From: DASPTT01 sp035623275 | GTDB lineage: Bacteria; Actinomycetota; Acidimicrobiia; Acidimicrobiales; UBA8190 | DNA length: 51,212 nucleotides | Direction of reading: 5' to 3' | Assembly (NCBI GenBank): GCA_035623275.1 | Contig: DASPTT010000160.1 | Location: 1-51,212 of the forward strand | Part shown: in pieces, positions 7,518 to 15,306 of the stretch | Position numbering within the stretch: the stretch's first letter is position 1 | Layout of the letters: every line of letters starts with the position of its first letter | Program-made: the position numbers and the translations under genes | Notes under the pieces: model-generated | Told to the model about the DNA's origin: nothing | The model's input: the letters and a program-made list of their open reading frames with translations, nothing else | The model's database searches: none

Positions 7518-8870
7518 ATGGCACTTTCCGATCACCTCAGGGCTGCGGGCATGGCCACCTCGGAGGATCCGCGCGAGCAGCTGCTCGACAGCGTCCACCG
7601 GCGGGTCCACGAGCGGCTCATCGGCGAGCTCGGTCCCGAGCTCTCCGAGGGCAACCTGTCACCCGACGAGCTGCGCCGGCGAGTCACCGTGCTCTTGCAG
7701 GGTGCCCTGGAGGAGGAGTCGACGCCGCTGTCGTTGGCCGAGAAGGTTCGCCTCGGCGAGGACATCGCCAACGACGTCTTGGGCTACGGCCCGATCCAGC
7801 GCTATCTGGAGGACCCCGAGATCTCCGAGATCATGGTGAACGGCCCCGAGCGCGTCTACATAGAGCGCGCGGGCAAGATCGAGCAGACGGCGACGACCTT
7901 CATCGACGAGTCGCATCTGCGCCGCGTGATCGACAAGATCGTGGGGGAGGTGAGCCGCCGTGTCGACGAGGCCTCGCCCATGGTCGACGCGCGGCTCCCC
8001 GACGGCTCACGCATCAACGCCGTGATCCCGCCGCTGGCCATCGGCGGGCCCTTCCTGACCGTGCGCAAGTTCTCCAAGGATCCGCTGCAGGTCGACGACA
8101 TGGTGGTGAACAAGAGCCTCACGCCGGCGCTGGCCCGCTTCCTGGAGGCGTGCGTCGTGGGCCGGCTCAACGTCGTGGTCTCGGGGGGGACCGACGCCGG
8201 CAAGACGACAATGCTCAACGTGCTGTCGTCGTTCGTGCCTGCTGACGAGCGGATCGTGACCATCGAGGACTCAAAGGAGCTCCAGCTCCGCCAAGAGCAC
8301 GTCGTCTCGCTCGAGGCGCGCCCGAGGAACATCGAGGGCCGGGGCGAGGTGACGATCCGCGACCTGGTGCGCAACGCGCTGCGCATGCGGCCCGACCGCA
8401 TCATCGTCGGTGAGTGCCGCAGCGGCGAGGCCCTCGACATGCTCCAGGCCATGAACACGGGGCACGAGGGCTCGTTGACGACCATCCACTCCAACAGTCC
8501 GCGCGACACGCTGTCGAGGATCGAGACGATGACCCTCATGGCGGGATTCGACCTGCCGGTCCGGGTCATCCGGGAGCAGATGTCCTCGGCCATCGATCTG
8601 GTGGTCCACCTGGCCCGGCTCCGCGACGGCACCCGGCGGGTGGTGCAGGTCTCCGAGGTGCAGCACATGGAAGGCGACGTCATCGTGATGCAGGACCTGT
8701 TCATGTTCGACTTCTCGATGGGCATCGACGACGAGGGTTCCTACCGGGGATCGCTCAAGTCCGTGGGGATCCGCCCGCACTTCGCCGACAAGCTCGAGGA
8801 TGCGGGCGTGCCGCTGGACTCCGAGCTCTTCGAGGCCGAACCCTTCGTGCGAGCGGCGGCATTGCGATGA
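7518..8870 (+). CDS. tadA: TadA/CpaF pilus assembly ATPase
   Basis: A protein of 450 residues of the VirB11/type II-IV secretion ATPase family that powers Flp pilus assembly at the inner face of the membrane. It shows the N-terminal ILGYGPIQ.-like segment (VLGYGPIQRYLEDPEI), SEIMVNGPERVYIE, the Walker A VVVSGGTDAGKTTMLN, the Asp box TIEDSKELQL, Walker B RPDRIIVGECRSGEALDML and the His box TGHEGSLTTIHSNSPRD. The Walker A has GGTDAGKT where the family usually has GGTGSGKT; the P-loop glycines, Lys and Thr remain. A GGGGGG ribosome site precedes ATG 7518. The stop overlaps the tadB start as ATGA. Confidence 0.95.
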   Translation: MALSDHLRAAGMATSEDPREQLLDSVHRRVHERLIGELGPELSEGNLSPDELRRRVTVLLQGALEEESTPLSLAEKVRLGEDIANDVLGYGPIQRYLEDPEISEIMVNGPERVYIERAGKIEQTATTFIDESHLRRVIDKIVGEVSRRVDEASPMVDARLPDGSRINAVIPPLAIGGPFLTVRKFSKDPLQVDDMVVNKSLTPALARFLEACVVGRLNVVVSGGTDAGKTTMLNVLSSFVPADERIVTIEDSKELQLRQEHVVSLEARPRNIEGRGEVTIRDLVRNALRMRPDRIIVGECRSGEALDMLQAMNTGHEGSLTTIHSNSPRDTLSRIETMTLMAGFDLPVRVIREQMSSAIDLVVHLARLRDGTRRVVQVSEVQHMEGDVIVMQDLFMFDFSMGIDDEGSYRGSLKSVGIRPHFADKLEDAGVPLDSELFEAEPFVRAAALR

Positions 8871-9847
8871 CGGTCCTCATCGCCCTGCTGGTGGCGCTGG
8901 CGGCCGGGCTCGTGGCGTGGGCCGTGTCGGGCCTGGTGCTGCACCGGCGCCGGCGGGGCCTCGAGGTCGCCCTGGCGCCCTACAGCGTCGGACGGCTGAC
9001 GGAATCCGACGCCCGCGCGCCGGGCGCGGGGTCGCCCGAGCTCGTCGAGCTCCCGTTCCTGCAGCGGGCGGTCGCCGGCCTGGCCGATCTGGCGGCGCGC
9101 CGCGGGGTGCTCCAGGCCGTCGAGGTCCGCCTCGAACAGGCCGATCTCCCGCTGCGGGCGGCTGAGGTGCTGTTCGTCTACGTGGTCGCGGTGGTCCTCG
9201 TCGCGTTGATCGGCGCGCTCGCCGGCGGGGCGCTGTGGTGCCTGGTGGCGGGGGGTGGGTCTGCGCTCGTCCCCTGGGTCGTGCTCAAGGCGCTCGGCGA
9301 CCGGCGGACCCGGGCGTTCACCGAACAGCTCCCGGACATGCTGCAGGTGCTCAGCACTTCGCTGCGCTCGGGGTTTTCGGTGCTCCAGGGGCTCGACGCC
9401 GTGTCGCGCCAGCTCTCGGACCCGATCGGCAAGGAGATGCGTGCCGCGGTGGCCGAGGCCCGCTTGGGCCGCCCGCTGGTGGCCGCGCTGAGCGACGTGG
9501 CGCGGCGGGTGCGAAGCGAGGACTTCAACTGGGTGGTGTCAGCCATCGGCATCCAGCGCGAGATCGGCGGCAACCTGGCTGAGCTGCTGGACATCGTCGC
9601 CGGTACGATGCTGGCCCGGGCGCGCCTGCGACAGGAGGCCAAGACCCTGACCGCGGAGGGCCGGATCGGCGCGCTCATCATCTCGGTCATGCCGGTGGCC
9701 ATCGGCATGTTCGTCTACGCCGTCAATCCCGCCTACATCGCTCCCCTGTTCCACAACGGCGCGGGGGAGCTCATCTTCTACAGCTCGGTCGTCCTGGCGG
9801 TGATCGGCATCGTCTGGATCCGCCGCATCGTCCACTTCGAGGTCTGA
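8867..9847 (+). CDS. tadB: TadB inner-membrane pilus platform protein
   Basis: A protein of 326 residues with an N-terminal helix, a central pair of helices (about residues 100-145) and the type II secretion system F domain: EQLPDMLQVLSTSLRSGFSV, ARLGRPLVAALSDVA, GIQREIGGNLAELLDIVA and LTAEGRIGALIISVMPVAI. This is the TadB layout. ATG 8867 overlaps the tadA stop as ATGA. With TadC it should form the membrane platform on which TadA acts. Confidence 0.92.
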   Translation: MTVLIALLVALAAGLVAWAVSGLVLHRRRRGLEVALAPYSVGRLTESDARAPGAGSPELVELPFLQRAVAGLADLAARRGVLQAVEVRLEQADLPLRAAEVLFVYVVAVVLVALIGALAGGALWCLVAGGGSALVPWVVLKALGDRRTRAFTEQLPDMLQVLSTSLRSGFSVLQGLDAVSRQLSDPIGKEMRAAVAEARLGRPLVAALSDVARRVRSEDFNWVVSAIGIQREIGGNLAELLDIVAGTMLARARLRQEAKTLTAEGRIGALIISVMPVAIGMFVYAVNPAYIAPLFHNGAGELIFYSSVVLAVIGIVWIRRIVHFEV

Positions 9848-9848
9848 C

Positions 9849-10772
9849 ATGCTCGCCGTCGCCATCGTCGCCGTCTTCGCCGCCTCGAGCCTGCTGGTCT
9901 ACGCCATGGCCATGAAGGCCGACGAGCGGGTCGGCGCGCGCACGGCCAGGGCGCGCCTCGCCGACTACGGCGACGCGCCGACGACCCGGGAGGGCGATCT
10001 CCTGGCGCCGCTGGCCGACCGCGTCGTGCGACCGACCGCGGGGTGGGTGGTGGGCCTGGTCAAGCGGGTGGTGCCCGGCGAGTACGTGGCCAGGACGCAT
10101 CACCGGCTCGTGCTCGCCGGGCGCGCCAGCGCCGAGGAGCTGGACCGGTTCCTCGTCGTACGGGTACTCATGGTGGTGGCCGTGCCGGTGGGATGGCTGC
10201 TGGTGAGCCGCCTCGGCTCGCTGTCGGGATTCGTCCTCTTCTCGGTGATGGCCTTCATCGGGCTGGTCGGCGTGCTCGGGCCGGACGCCTGGCTCAACCG
10301 CGCCGTCGACGACCGGTGCATGGCCATGCGCAAGAAGCTGCCCGACGTCCTCGACCTGCTGACCATCAGCGTCGAAGCCGGCCTGGGCTTCGACCAGGCC
10401 CTGGCGCGCACGGTGACCATGGTTCCGGGCCCTCTGTCGGAGGAGTTCCAGCGCACGCTGGGCGAGATGCGGGCCGGTGCGACCCGCGGCGACGCCCTGA
10501 AGAACCTCGACGCGCGCACCGAGATCCCCGAGCTGCGCAGTTTCGTGCTCGCCCTGCAGCAGGCGGACACCTTCGGCGTGTCCATCGGTTCGATCCTGCG
10601 CAGCCAGGCAGCCGAGATGCGGGTGCGCCGCCACCAGATGGCGCAGGAGCAGGCCCAGAAGGCGCCGGTGAAGATGCTCATTCCCATGGTGTTCTGCATC
10701 ATGCCGGCGCTGTTCGTCGTCATCGCCGGCCCCGCCGCGTTGAGCATCTACCACCTGTTCGCGGGCCACTGA
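9849..10772 (+). CDS. tadC: TadC inner-membrane pilus platform protein
   Basis: A protein of 307 residues, the second type II secretion F-domain protein of the locus. Motifs are KKLPDVLDLLTISVEAGLGF, FQRTLGEMRAGATRGDAL, LQQADTFGVSIGSILRSQA and RRHQMAQEQAQKAPVKMLIP, the last being highly typical of TadC, followed by a C-terminal helix ending in IYHLFAGH. ATG 9849 starts one base after the tadB stop. It is predicted to dimerise with TadB in the pilus platform. Confidence 0.92.
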   Translation: MLAVAIVAVFAASSLLVYAMAMKADERVGARTARARLADYGDAPTTREGDLLAPLADRVVRPTAGWVVGLVKRVVPGEYVARTHHRLVLAGRASAEELDRFLVVRVLMVVAVPVGWLLVSRLGSLSGFVLFSVMAFIGLVGVLGPDAWLNRAVDDRCMAMRKKLPDVLDLLTISVEAGLGFDQALARTVTMVPGPLSEEFQRTLGEMRAGATRGDALKNLDARTEIPELRSFVLALQQADTFGVSIGSILRSQAAEMRVRRHQMAQEQAQKAPVKMLIPMVFCIMPALFVVIAGPAALSIYHLFAGH

Positions 10773-10789
10773 GGACCGGTCGTGGTGCG

Positions 10790-12226
10790 GTGACGGCGGT
10801 GCCTGCCGTTCGCGGACAACGGCGCTCGCCGTCGTTGCACGCCATGGTCGGCGGTGCCTTCGTCCTGTGGGGCCTGGCGCTGGGCCTGGTCGCACTGCAC
10901 GACAACTCGTTCCTCACCCACCTGGCCACCGGCCGGCTGATGCTGCGTCACGGGATCCCCACGCGAGACCCCTACTCGTTCACCGCGTCGGGTGCCCCGT
11001 GGGTGGTGGAGTCCTGGCTCGCCTCCCTGGCCTATGCCCTCGTCGAGCGGCTGGGGGGCGGGCACGGACTCGTCCTCCTCCACGCCGCCCTCGCGGCCGT
11101 GCTGGCCGGGCTCGTCTGGGTGCTCAGCCGCCCGGCGGGGACGCTCGCGGGCCGCGTCGTGGCCAGCGCCGCGACCGTGGCCGTCGGCACCGGGTACTGG
11201 TCGCCGCGGCCGCTGCTCATCGCCCTGGTGCTCCTCGGCGTCGTGGTGGTCATGGCCGAGGGACGTGCCGGCCGGCCGTGGATGCTCGTGCCGCTCATGT
11301 GGGTCTGGGTCAACGTCCACGGTTCGTGGCCCGTCGGGCTCGTGTACCTGGTGCTGCGCATGGCCGGCCGCCTCGTCGAGCGCCGGCCCCTCGAGCGGCT
11401 GCCCCGGCTGGCCGGCGCCATGGCCGTGGGCGTGGCGCTGGGGGCGGCCAACCCCTACGGCGTGCGCCTGCTCACGTACCCGCTGGTCGTCGTGACCCAT
11501 CACCAGGCGTTCGCGCACATCGTCGAGTGGCAGTCACCCCGCTTCTCGACACCGGCCAACGCGGTGTTCCTGGTCGAGGCCCTCGCCGCCCTGGTGCTCC
11601 TCGTCGCCCGGCGCGGCCGGGCCGAGGACGCGCTGGTGGTGGTCGTGTTCGGCGCCGGTGCCCTGCTGGCCGCCCGCAACGTGCCCGTGGCCGCCCTGGT
11701 GACCACGCCGGTCCTCGCCCGGGGGCTCGCCGGGCTCGGGACCGTCACCGGCGACCGGCGAAGCCCGGTGACCGGGCTCCTCCTGGGGAGCGTCGGCGGC
11801 GCGCTGGGGCTGCTCATGGTGGCCGGCGCCATGGCGAGGCCGGCGTACGACCTCGTCGACTACCCGGTCGCCGAGACGGCGTGGATGCAGGCCCACGGCG
11901 TGTCGCTCGGGGCGGTGATCGCCCCGGACTACGTGGGCAACTACCTCGAGTTCCGCGACGGACCGCAGGCCGACGTCTTCATCGACGACCGGGCGGACAT
12001 GTACCCGGCCAGGGTGGAGCAGGCCTTCGCCACCTTGCAGGGGGGCGGCCCCGGCTGGCAGCGGATCCTCACCGCCTACCGGCCGACGGCGCTCCTATGG
12101 CCGCGCCGCCAGCCCCTGGCCCGGCTGGTGGCCCGGGACCCGGCGTGGCGCGTGGTGCTGGCCGATCGCGCCTGGGTGGTGGCCGTGCCTCGAACCGAAA
12201 GCCTCGTCCTGGCCCGAACGGGCTGA
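10790..12226 (+). CDS. polytopic membrane protein of the tad operon, GT-C glycosyltransferase-like
   Basis: A protein of 478 residues with about ten hydrophobic helices. The first extracytoplasmic loop carries HLATGRLMLRHGIPTRDPYS and WVVESWLASLAYA; the soluble C-terminus carries PDYVGNYLEFRDGPQADVFI and DDRADMY. The same pattern (GRWMLDHHRVMRRDVFSY, NDYLIWRNLPVFIDGRTELY) occurs in the gene at 15307-16815, so the two are paralogues. Helix-rich layout with an acidic first loop is typical of GT-C lipid-linked sugar transferases, but I do not recognise a characterised family. GTG 10790 lies 17 bp after tadC, so it is probably the last gene of that operon. A role in modifying pilins or surface sugars is inferred from context. 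Confidence 0.65.
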   Translation: MTAVPAVRGQRRSPSLHAMVGGAFVLWGLALGLVALHDNSFLTHLATGRLMLRHGIPTRDPYSFTASGAPWVVESWLASLAYALVERLGGGHGLVLLHAALAAVLAGLVWVLSRPAGTLAGRVVASAATVAVGTGYWSPRPLLIALVLLGVVVVMAEGRAGRPWMLVPLMWVWVNVHGSWPVGLVYLVLRMAGRLVERRPLERLPRLAGAMAVGVALGAANPYGVRLLTYPLVVVTHHQAFAHIVEWQSPRFSTPANAVFLVEALAALVLLVARRGRAEDALVVVVFGAGALLAARNVPVAALVTTPVLARGLAGLGTVTGDRRSPVTGLLLGSVGGALGLLMVAGAMARPAYDLVDYPVAETAWMQAHGVSLGAVIAPDYVGNYLEFRDGPQADVFIDDRADMYPARVEQAFATLQGGGPGWQRILTAYRPTALLWPRRQPLARLVARDPAWRVVLADRAWVVAVPRTESLVLARTG

Positions 12227-12257
12227 ACGGGAGGGAGACGAACGGACGGGCGCCGGG

Positions 12258-12275
12258 CCCCTTGCGCCCAAGGGG
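12258..12275 (+). terminator. hairpin after the tad operon
   Basis: CCCCTTG and CAAGGGG form a perfect 7-bp stem around a four-base loop, 31 bp after the stop of the operon's membrane protein. No T-run follows, as is common in high-GC actinobacteria. It may end the tad operon before the two-component genes. Confidence 0.45.
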
Positions 12276-12348
12276 GGCGAATTGGGCTGAAGTTGACCAC
12301 TGATTGTGAGGTAGGTGGGTCAAATGCCCCACTATCGGCGGTGAAAGG

Positions 12349-12380
12349 GCACTGAGCGTTGAGGCGACGACGCTCAGTGC
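12349..12380. promoter_or_regulatory. 11-bp perfect dyad upstream of the sensor kinase
   Basis: GCACTGAGCGT (12349-12359) and ACGCTCAGTGC (12370-12380) are exact inverse complements with a 10-nt centre. The site ends 55 bp before the kinase start. A second, weaker pair (TTGACC at 12293, GGTCAA at 12318) lies upstream. It may be a terminator-like stem or an operator, for example for the adjacent LuxR-type regulator. Confidence 0.45.
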
Positions 12381-12435
12381 GCAAGCGACGGGGCCGGTCT
12401 CGGCTCCACCACCGTTCGCAGGGGGGCGGGTCCAC

Positions 12436-14127
12436 GTGGCGATGCTGGTGTCCGACGTGGCCGAAAGACGAAAGGGCCGGGGCGACAGCTCGGTCCTGGC
12501 TCGTGGGCGCGATCTGCCGCCGGCGACGGCCGGGGCGGCCGCGCCCCTCGAGGTACCGCTGTCGTGGTTCCGTTGGCTGGCGCTGGCCGTGGCCACCGTT
12601 CTCGTCCCGGTCCGTCACGGCGGTGCTCCCACCCTGATCGCGGGCGCGGCGGTCCTCGCCTACTGCATCGCGCGCGAGCGGTGGCCCATCGGCTTCGACC
12701 GGGTCGGTGCGCGGCCCAACCTGGCCCTCGTCCTCGAGGTGGCGCTCGGGGTGGTCGCCGTGGAGGCCACCGGCTTCGGGCACTCGCCGTTCCTGGTCTT
12801 CCTGGGCGTCGGTGCGCTCGCCGCGGCGTTCACCGGCGGGATCCGCGGGGCGCTGGCGCTGTGCGCCGTCGCCGCGGGGGCCCTTGTCCTGCCGGGCGCG
12901 CTGCCGGCGTCGGCCACGCGGCTTGGGACCGCCGGCGCCCAGCTGGCGCTGGCGCTCGTGCTGGCCGGCGTGGCCGGCGCCCTGATCCGCTACGTGCTGG
13001 AGGACGCGTGGGACACCAGCGCCGGCCTCGGTGCGCGCATCCGGCACCTCTCCCAGGTCAACGACCTCGTCTACGACCTGCACGCGGCCACGACCAACCA
13101 GCGCACGCCGCTGGACGTGGAAGGGGTCGTCGGCTGGGTCACGCGCCGCCTCGACGAGGCCTTCGCGGCCGACGTGACGGCGGTGCTGCTCCGGGACCCC
13201 GCCACCGGGTGCTGGCGCCAGGCCGGGGGCTCGGAGGCCTGGTCCGGTCCGAAGCGGCACGACGAGCTGCCCGCTGCCCTGGCGGCGGCGATGGCCGACA
13301 ACGGGCCCGTGTCGTTCGAGAACCCGACCGGGGCCCTCAGCTTCCGGACCCGCTGGGCCATGTACTGCGCGCTGCGCGCGCGCGGCGAGGTGCTCGGCGC
13401 CCTGGCCGTCGAATCGCGCGTCCACCGCACGACACGGGCGCGGGACCGGCGACTCATGGGCGAGATGGCGCGGGCCTCGGCCCTGGCGCTGGACAATGCC
13501 CGGTGGTTCGACCGCATCCGGACCCTGGGGGGCGCCGAGGAGCGCTCGCGTCTGGCCCGCGAGCTGCACGACCACGTCGGGCAATCCATGGTCTACCTGG
13601 GATTCGAGCTCGACCGGCTCGCCGAGCTCAACGAGGGGCGGGCCGTCCAAGGCGACCTGCGAGGCCTGCGGGCCGATGTGGGCGAGCTGGTGCGGGACCT
13701 GCGAGACGCCCTGGTCGACCTGCGCTCGGACGTGTCGGACACCCTCGGCGTCGACGCGGTGCTGGCTTCGTTCGTCGAGCGCGTCAACGCGCGTGGCGTC
13801 GTGAAGGTGTCGCTCGTGACGGATGTGTCGACCCGTTTGCCCTTGTCGGTGGAGCGGGAGTTCTCCCGGGTGGCACGGGAGGCCGTGCTCAACGCCGAGC
13901 GCCACGCCCGGGCGTCGTCGGTGTCGGTGCACTGGCGTTGCCGCGAGGAGGGGGCGCTGCTCGAGGTGCGCGATGACGGCGTCGGCATGGACGGCGGGTG
14001 GGCACGGATGGGTTCGTTCGGCCTGCGGGGCATGTGCGAGCGGGCGGACGCCGTCCGTGCGGAGTTGGAGGTCACCTCGCGTCGTGGTGAGGGGACCGTT
14101 GTCAGGATGCGAAAGGCGGGGGGATGA
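12436..14127 (+). CDS. NarL-type sensor histidine kinase with GAF-like domain
   Basis: A protein of 563 residues. Residues ~40-190 contain five or six hydrophobic helices. A GAF-like region spans ~215-355, starting at HLSQVNDLVYDLHAA. Then come a HisKA_3 dimerisation helix with SRLARELHDHVGQSMVYLGF (phospho-acceptor H378) and an HATPase domain with REAVLNAERHA (N box), DDGVGM near residue 513 and SFGLRGMCERA. This is the NarX/DesK-like architecture. GTG 12436 and ATG 12442 are both possible after GGGGGGCGGG. The stop overlaps the response regulator start as ATGA, so the two form one signalling pair. Position between tadC and flp suggests control of pilin or pilus expression. Confidence 0.92.
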   Translation: MAMLVSDVAERRKGRGDSSVLARGRDLPPATAGAAAPLEVPLSWFRWLALAVATVLVPVRHGGAPTLIAGAAVLAYCIARERWPIGFDRVGARPNLALVLEVALGVVAVEATGFGHSPFLVFLGVGALAAAFTGGIRGALALCAVAAGALVLPGALPASATRLGTAGAQLALALVLAGVAGALIRYVLEDAWDTSAGLGARIRHLSQVNDLVYDLHAATTNQRTPLDVEGVVGWVTRRLDEAFAADVTAVLLRDPATGCWRQAGGSEAWSGPKRHDELPAALAAAMADNGPVSFENPTGALSFRTRWAMYCALRARGEVLGALAVESRVHRTTRARDRRLMGEMARASALALDNARWFDRIRTLGGAEERSRLARELHDHVGQSMVYLGFELDRLAELNEGRAVQGDLRGLRADVGELVRDLRDALVDLRSDVSDTLGVDAVLASFVERVNARGVVKVSLVTDVSTRLPLSVEREFSRVAREAVLNAERHARASSVSVHWRCREEGALLEVRDDGVGMDGGWARMGSFGLRGMCERADAVRAELEVTSRRGEGTVVRMRKAGG

Positions 14128-14774
14128 CGGCACGGATCGTGGTCGCCGACGATCACGCGATGGTGCGCGAGGCGCTGCGAGCCTCGTTCGAGCGCGCCGG
14201 TTTCGAGGTGGTGGCCGAAGCGGCCGACGGCGAGGAGGCCGTCGCGGAGACGGAGCGTCACCGGCCCGATGCGGTGGTGCTCGACCTGTCGATGCCGGTG
14301 CTCTCGGGGGCGGCGGCGGCCAGCAGGATCCGGACGCTCGTGCCCGGCGCCGTCATCGTGGTGCTGTCCATGCTCTCCGACGCCGCAGCGGTCTCGACCG
14401 CCCTGGCGGCCGGGGCGCGCGGGTACGTGGTCAAGGACGCCACCACCTCCGAGATCGTCGAGGCCGTGCGGCGGGCGCTGCGCGGCGAGCTGGTCGTCTC
14501 GCCCTCGGCGTCCCTGCCCGAGCCGCCCGGGATCGTCACCGCGACGGCTCGGCGCCGGGGCAGCCCCGACAAGGGCGTGGTGAGCAAGCGGGAGGAGGAG
14601 GTGCTCCGGGTCATGGCCACCGGTGCATCCATCAGCGAGGCGGCCGGCCAGCTCTATATCAGCGTGAAGACGGTGAAGAACCACCTGTCGTCGATCTACG
14701 ACAAGCTCGACTCCCACGACCGGTCCCAGGCGGTGCTCAAGGCCGTGCGCATGGGCCTGATCCAGCTCTCCTGA
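14124..14774 (+). CDS. NarL/FixJ-family response regulator
   Basis: A protein of 216 residues. The receiver domain has the acidic pair D9-D10, the phospho-acceptor D54 (VVLDLSMPV) and the conserved Lys in YVVKDATT; the usual Thr is Ser in VVLSMLSD. A LuxR-type helix-turn-helix follows (SKREEEVLRVMATGASISE, then YISVKTVKNHLSSIYDKL). It is coupled to the kinase by ATGA. Flp pilin starts 186 bp downstream on the same strand, so that gene is the nearest plausible target. Confidence 0.95.
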   Translation: MTARIVVADDHAMVREALRASFERAGFEVVAEAADGEEAVAETERHRPDAVVLDLSMPVLSGAAAASRIRTLVPGAVIVVLSMLSDAAAVSTALAAGARGYVVKDATTSEIVEAVRRALRGELVVSPSASLPEPPGIVTATARRRGSPDKGVVSKREEEVLRVMATGASISEAAGQLYISVKTVKNHLSSIYDKLDSHDRSQAVLKAVRMGLIQLS

Positions 14775-14960
14775 GGGTGCGCCGGCATGGCTGCGTGGAC
14801 ACGGCGATCCGCCCCTTCAGCGTCGATGGGTCGCAAGTCCTATTCCCTCGCCGATCTCGTCGGTGCGCTTGCCGAGTTTGGGTCCGGGGCCCCATGGAAT
14901 CAGGGGCACCGTTCGCGGATAGTGGCTCTACGTCCTAGTGAACCGAGAGGGGGGAAAACC

Positions 14961-15164
14961 GTGAACATCGTTTCGCTCGTGATGTGGGTGACCGACCCGA
15001 TCCGCAAGGTCTGGAACCGCAGGGAGGAGACCGGGGCCAGCCTCGTCGAGTACGCGCTGCTGCTCGCGCTGATCGCCGTGATCGCCATCGGCGCGCTGCA
15101 CTTCCTGGGTGGTTCGGTCTCGAACACGCTCAACAGCGTGGGCGGTTCCATCAACAACCCGTGA
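14961..15164 (+). CDS. flp: Flp-type major pilin
   Basis: A small protein of 67 residues with a basic leader (TDPIRKVWNRREET), then the Flp signature GASLVEYALLLALIAVIAIG and a short hydrophilic tail ending GGSINNP. Prepilin peptidase would cut after the Gly of TGASLVEYA with Glu at mature position 5, forming the major pilus subunit. GTG 14961 is chosen because GAGGGGGG lies just upstream; ATG 14982 would also fit. A strong hairpin begins five bases after the stop, as expected for an abundant monocistronic message. Confidence 0.92.
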   Translation: MNIVSLVMWVTDPIRKVWNRREETGASLVEYALLLALIAVIAIGALHFLGGSVSNTLNSVGGSINNP

Positions 15165-15168
15165 CGGT

Positions 15169-15192
15169 TTGCGCCGGCGGACGCCGGCGCAA
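15169..15192 (+). terminator. stem-loop terminator of flp
   Basis: TTGCGCCGGC and GCCGGCGCAA form a perfect 10-bp stem with a GGAC loop, starting five bases after the flp stop. It would end or protect the pilin transcript. Confidence 0.65.
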
Positions 15193-15306
15193 CGGTCATC
15201 GAAGCTCTCCTCCACACTCGGTTCGCCCATCGGGCGTTGCATCTCGTGGGGGGAACGGACGGCGGCTCAGCTCGTGCCAGGGCTGGGCCGCCGTCGCGTC
15301 CGGGGG

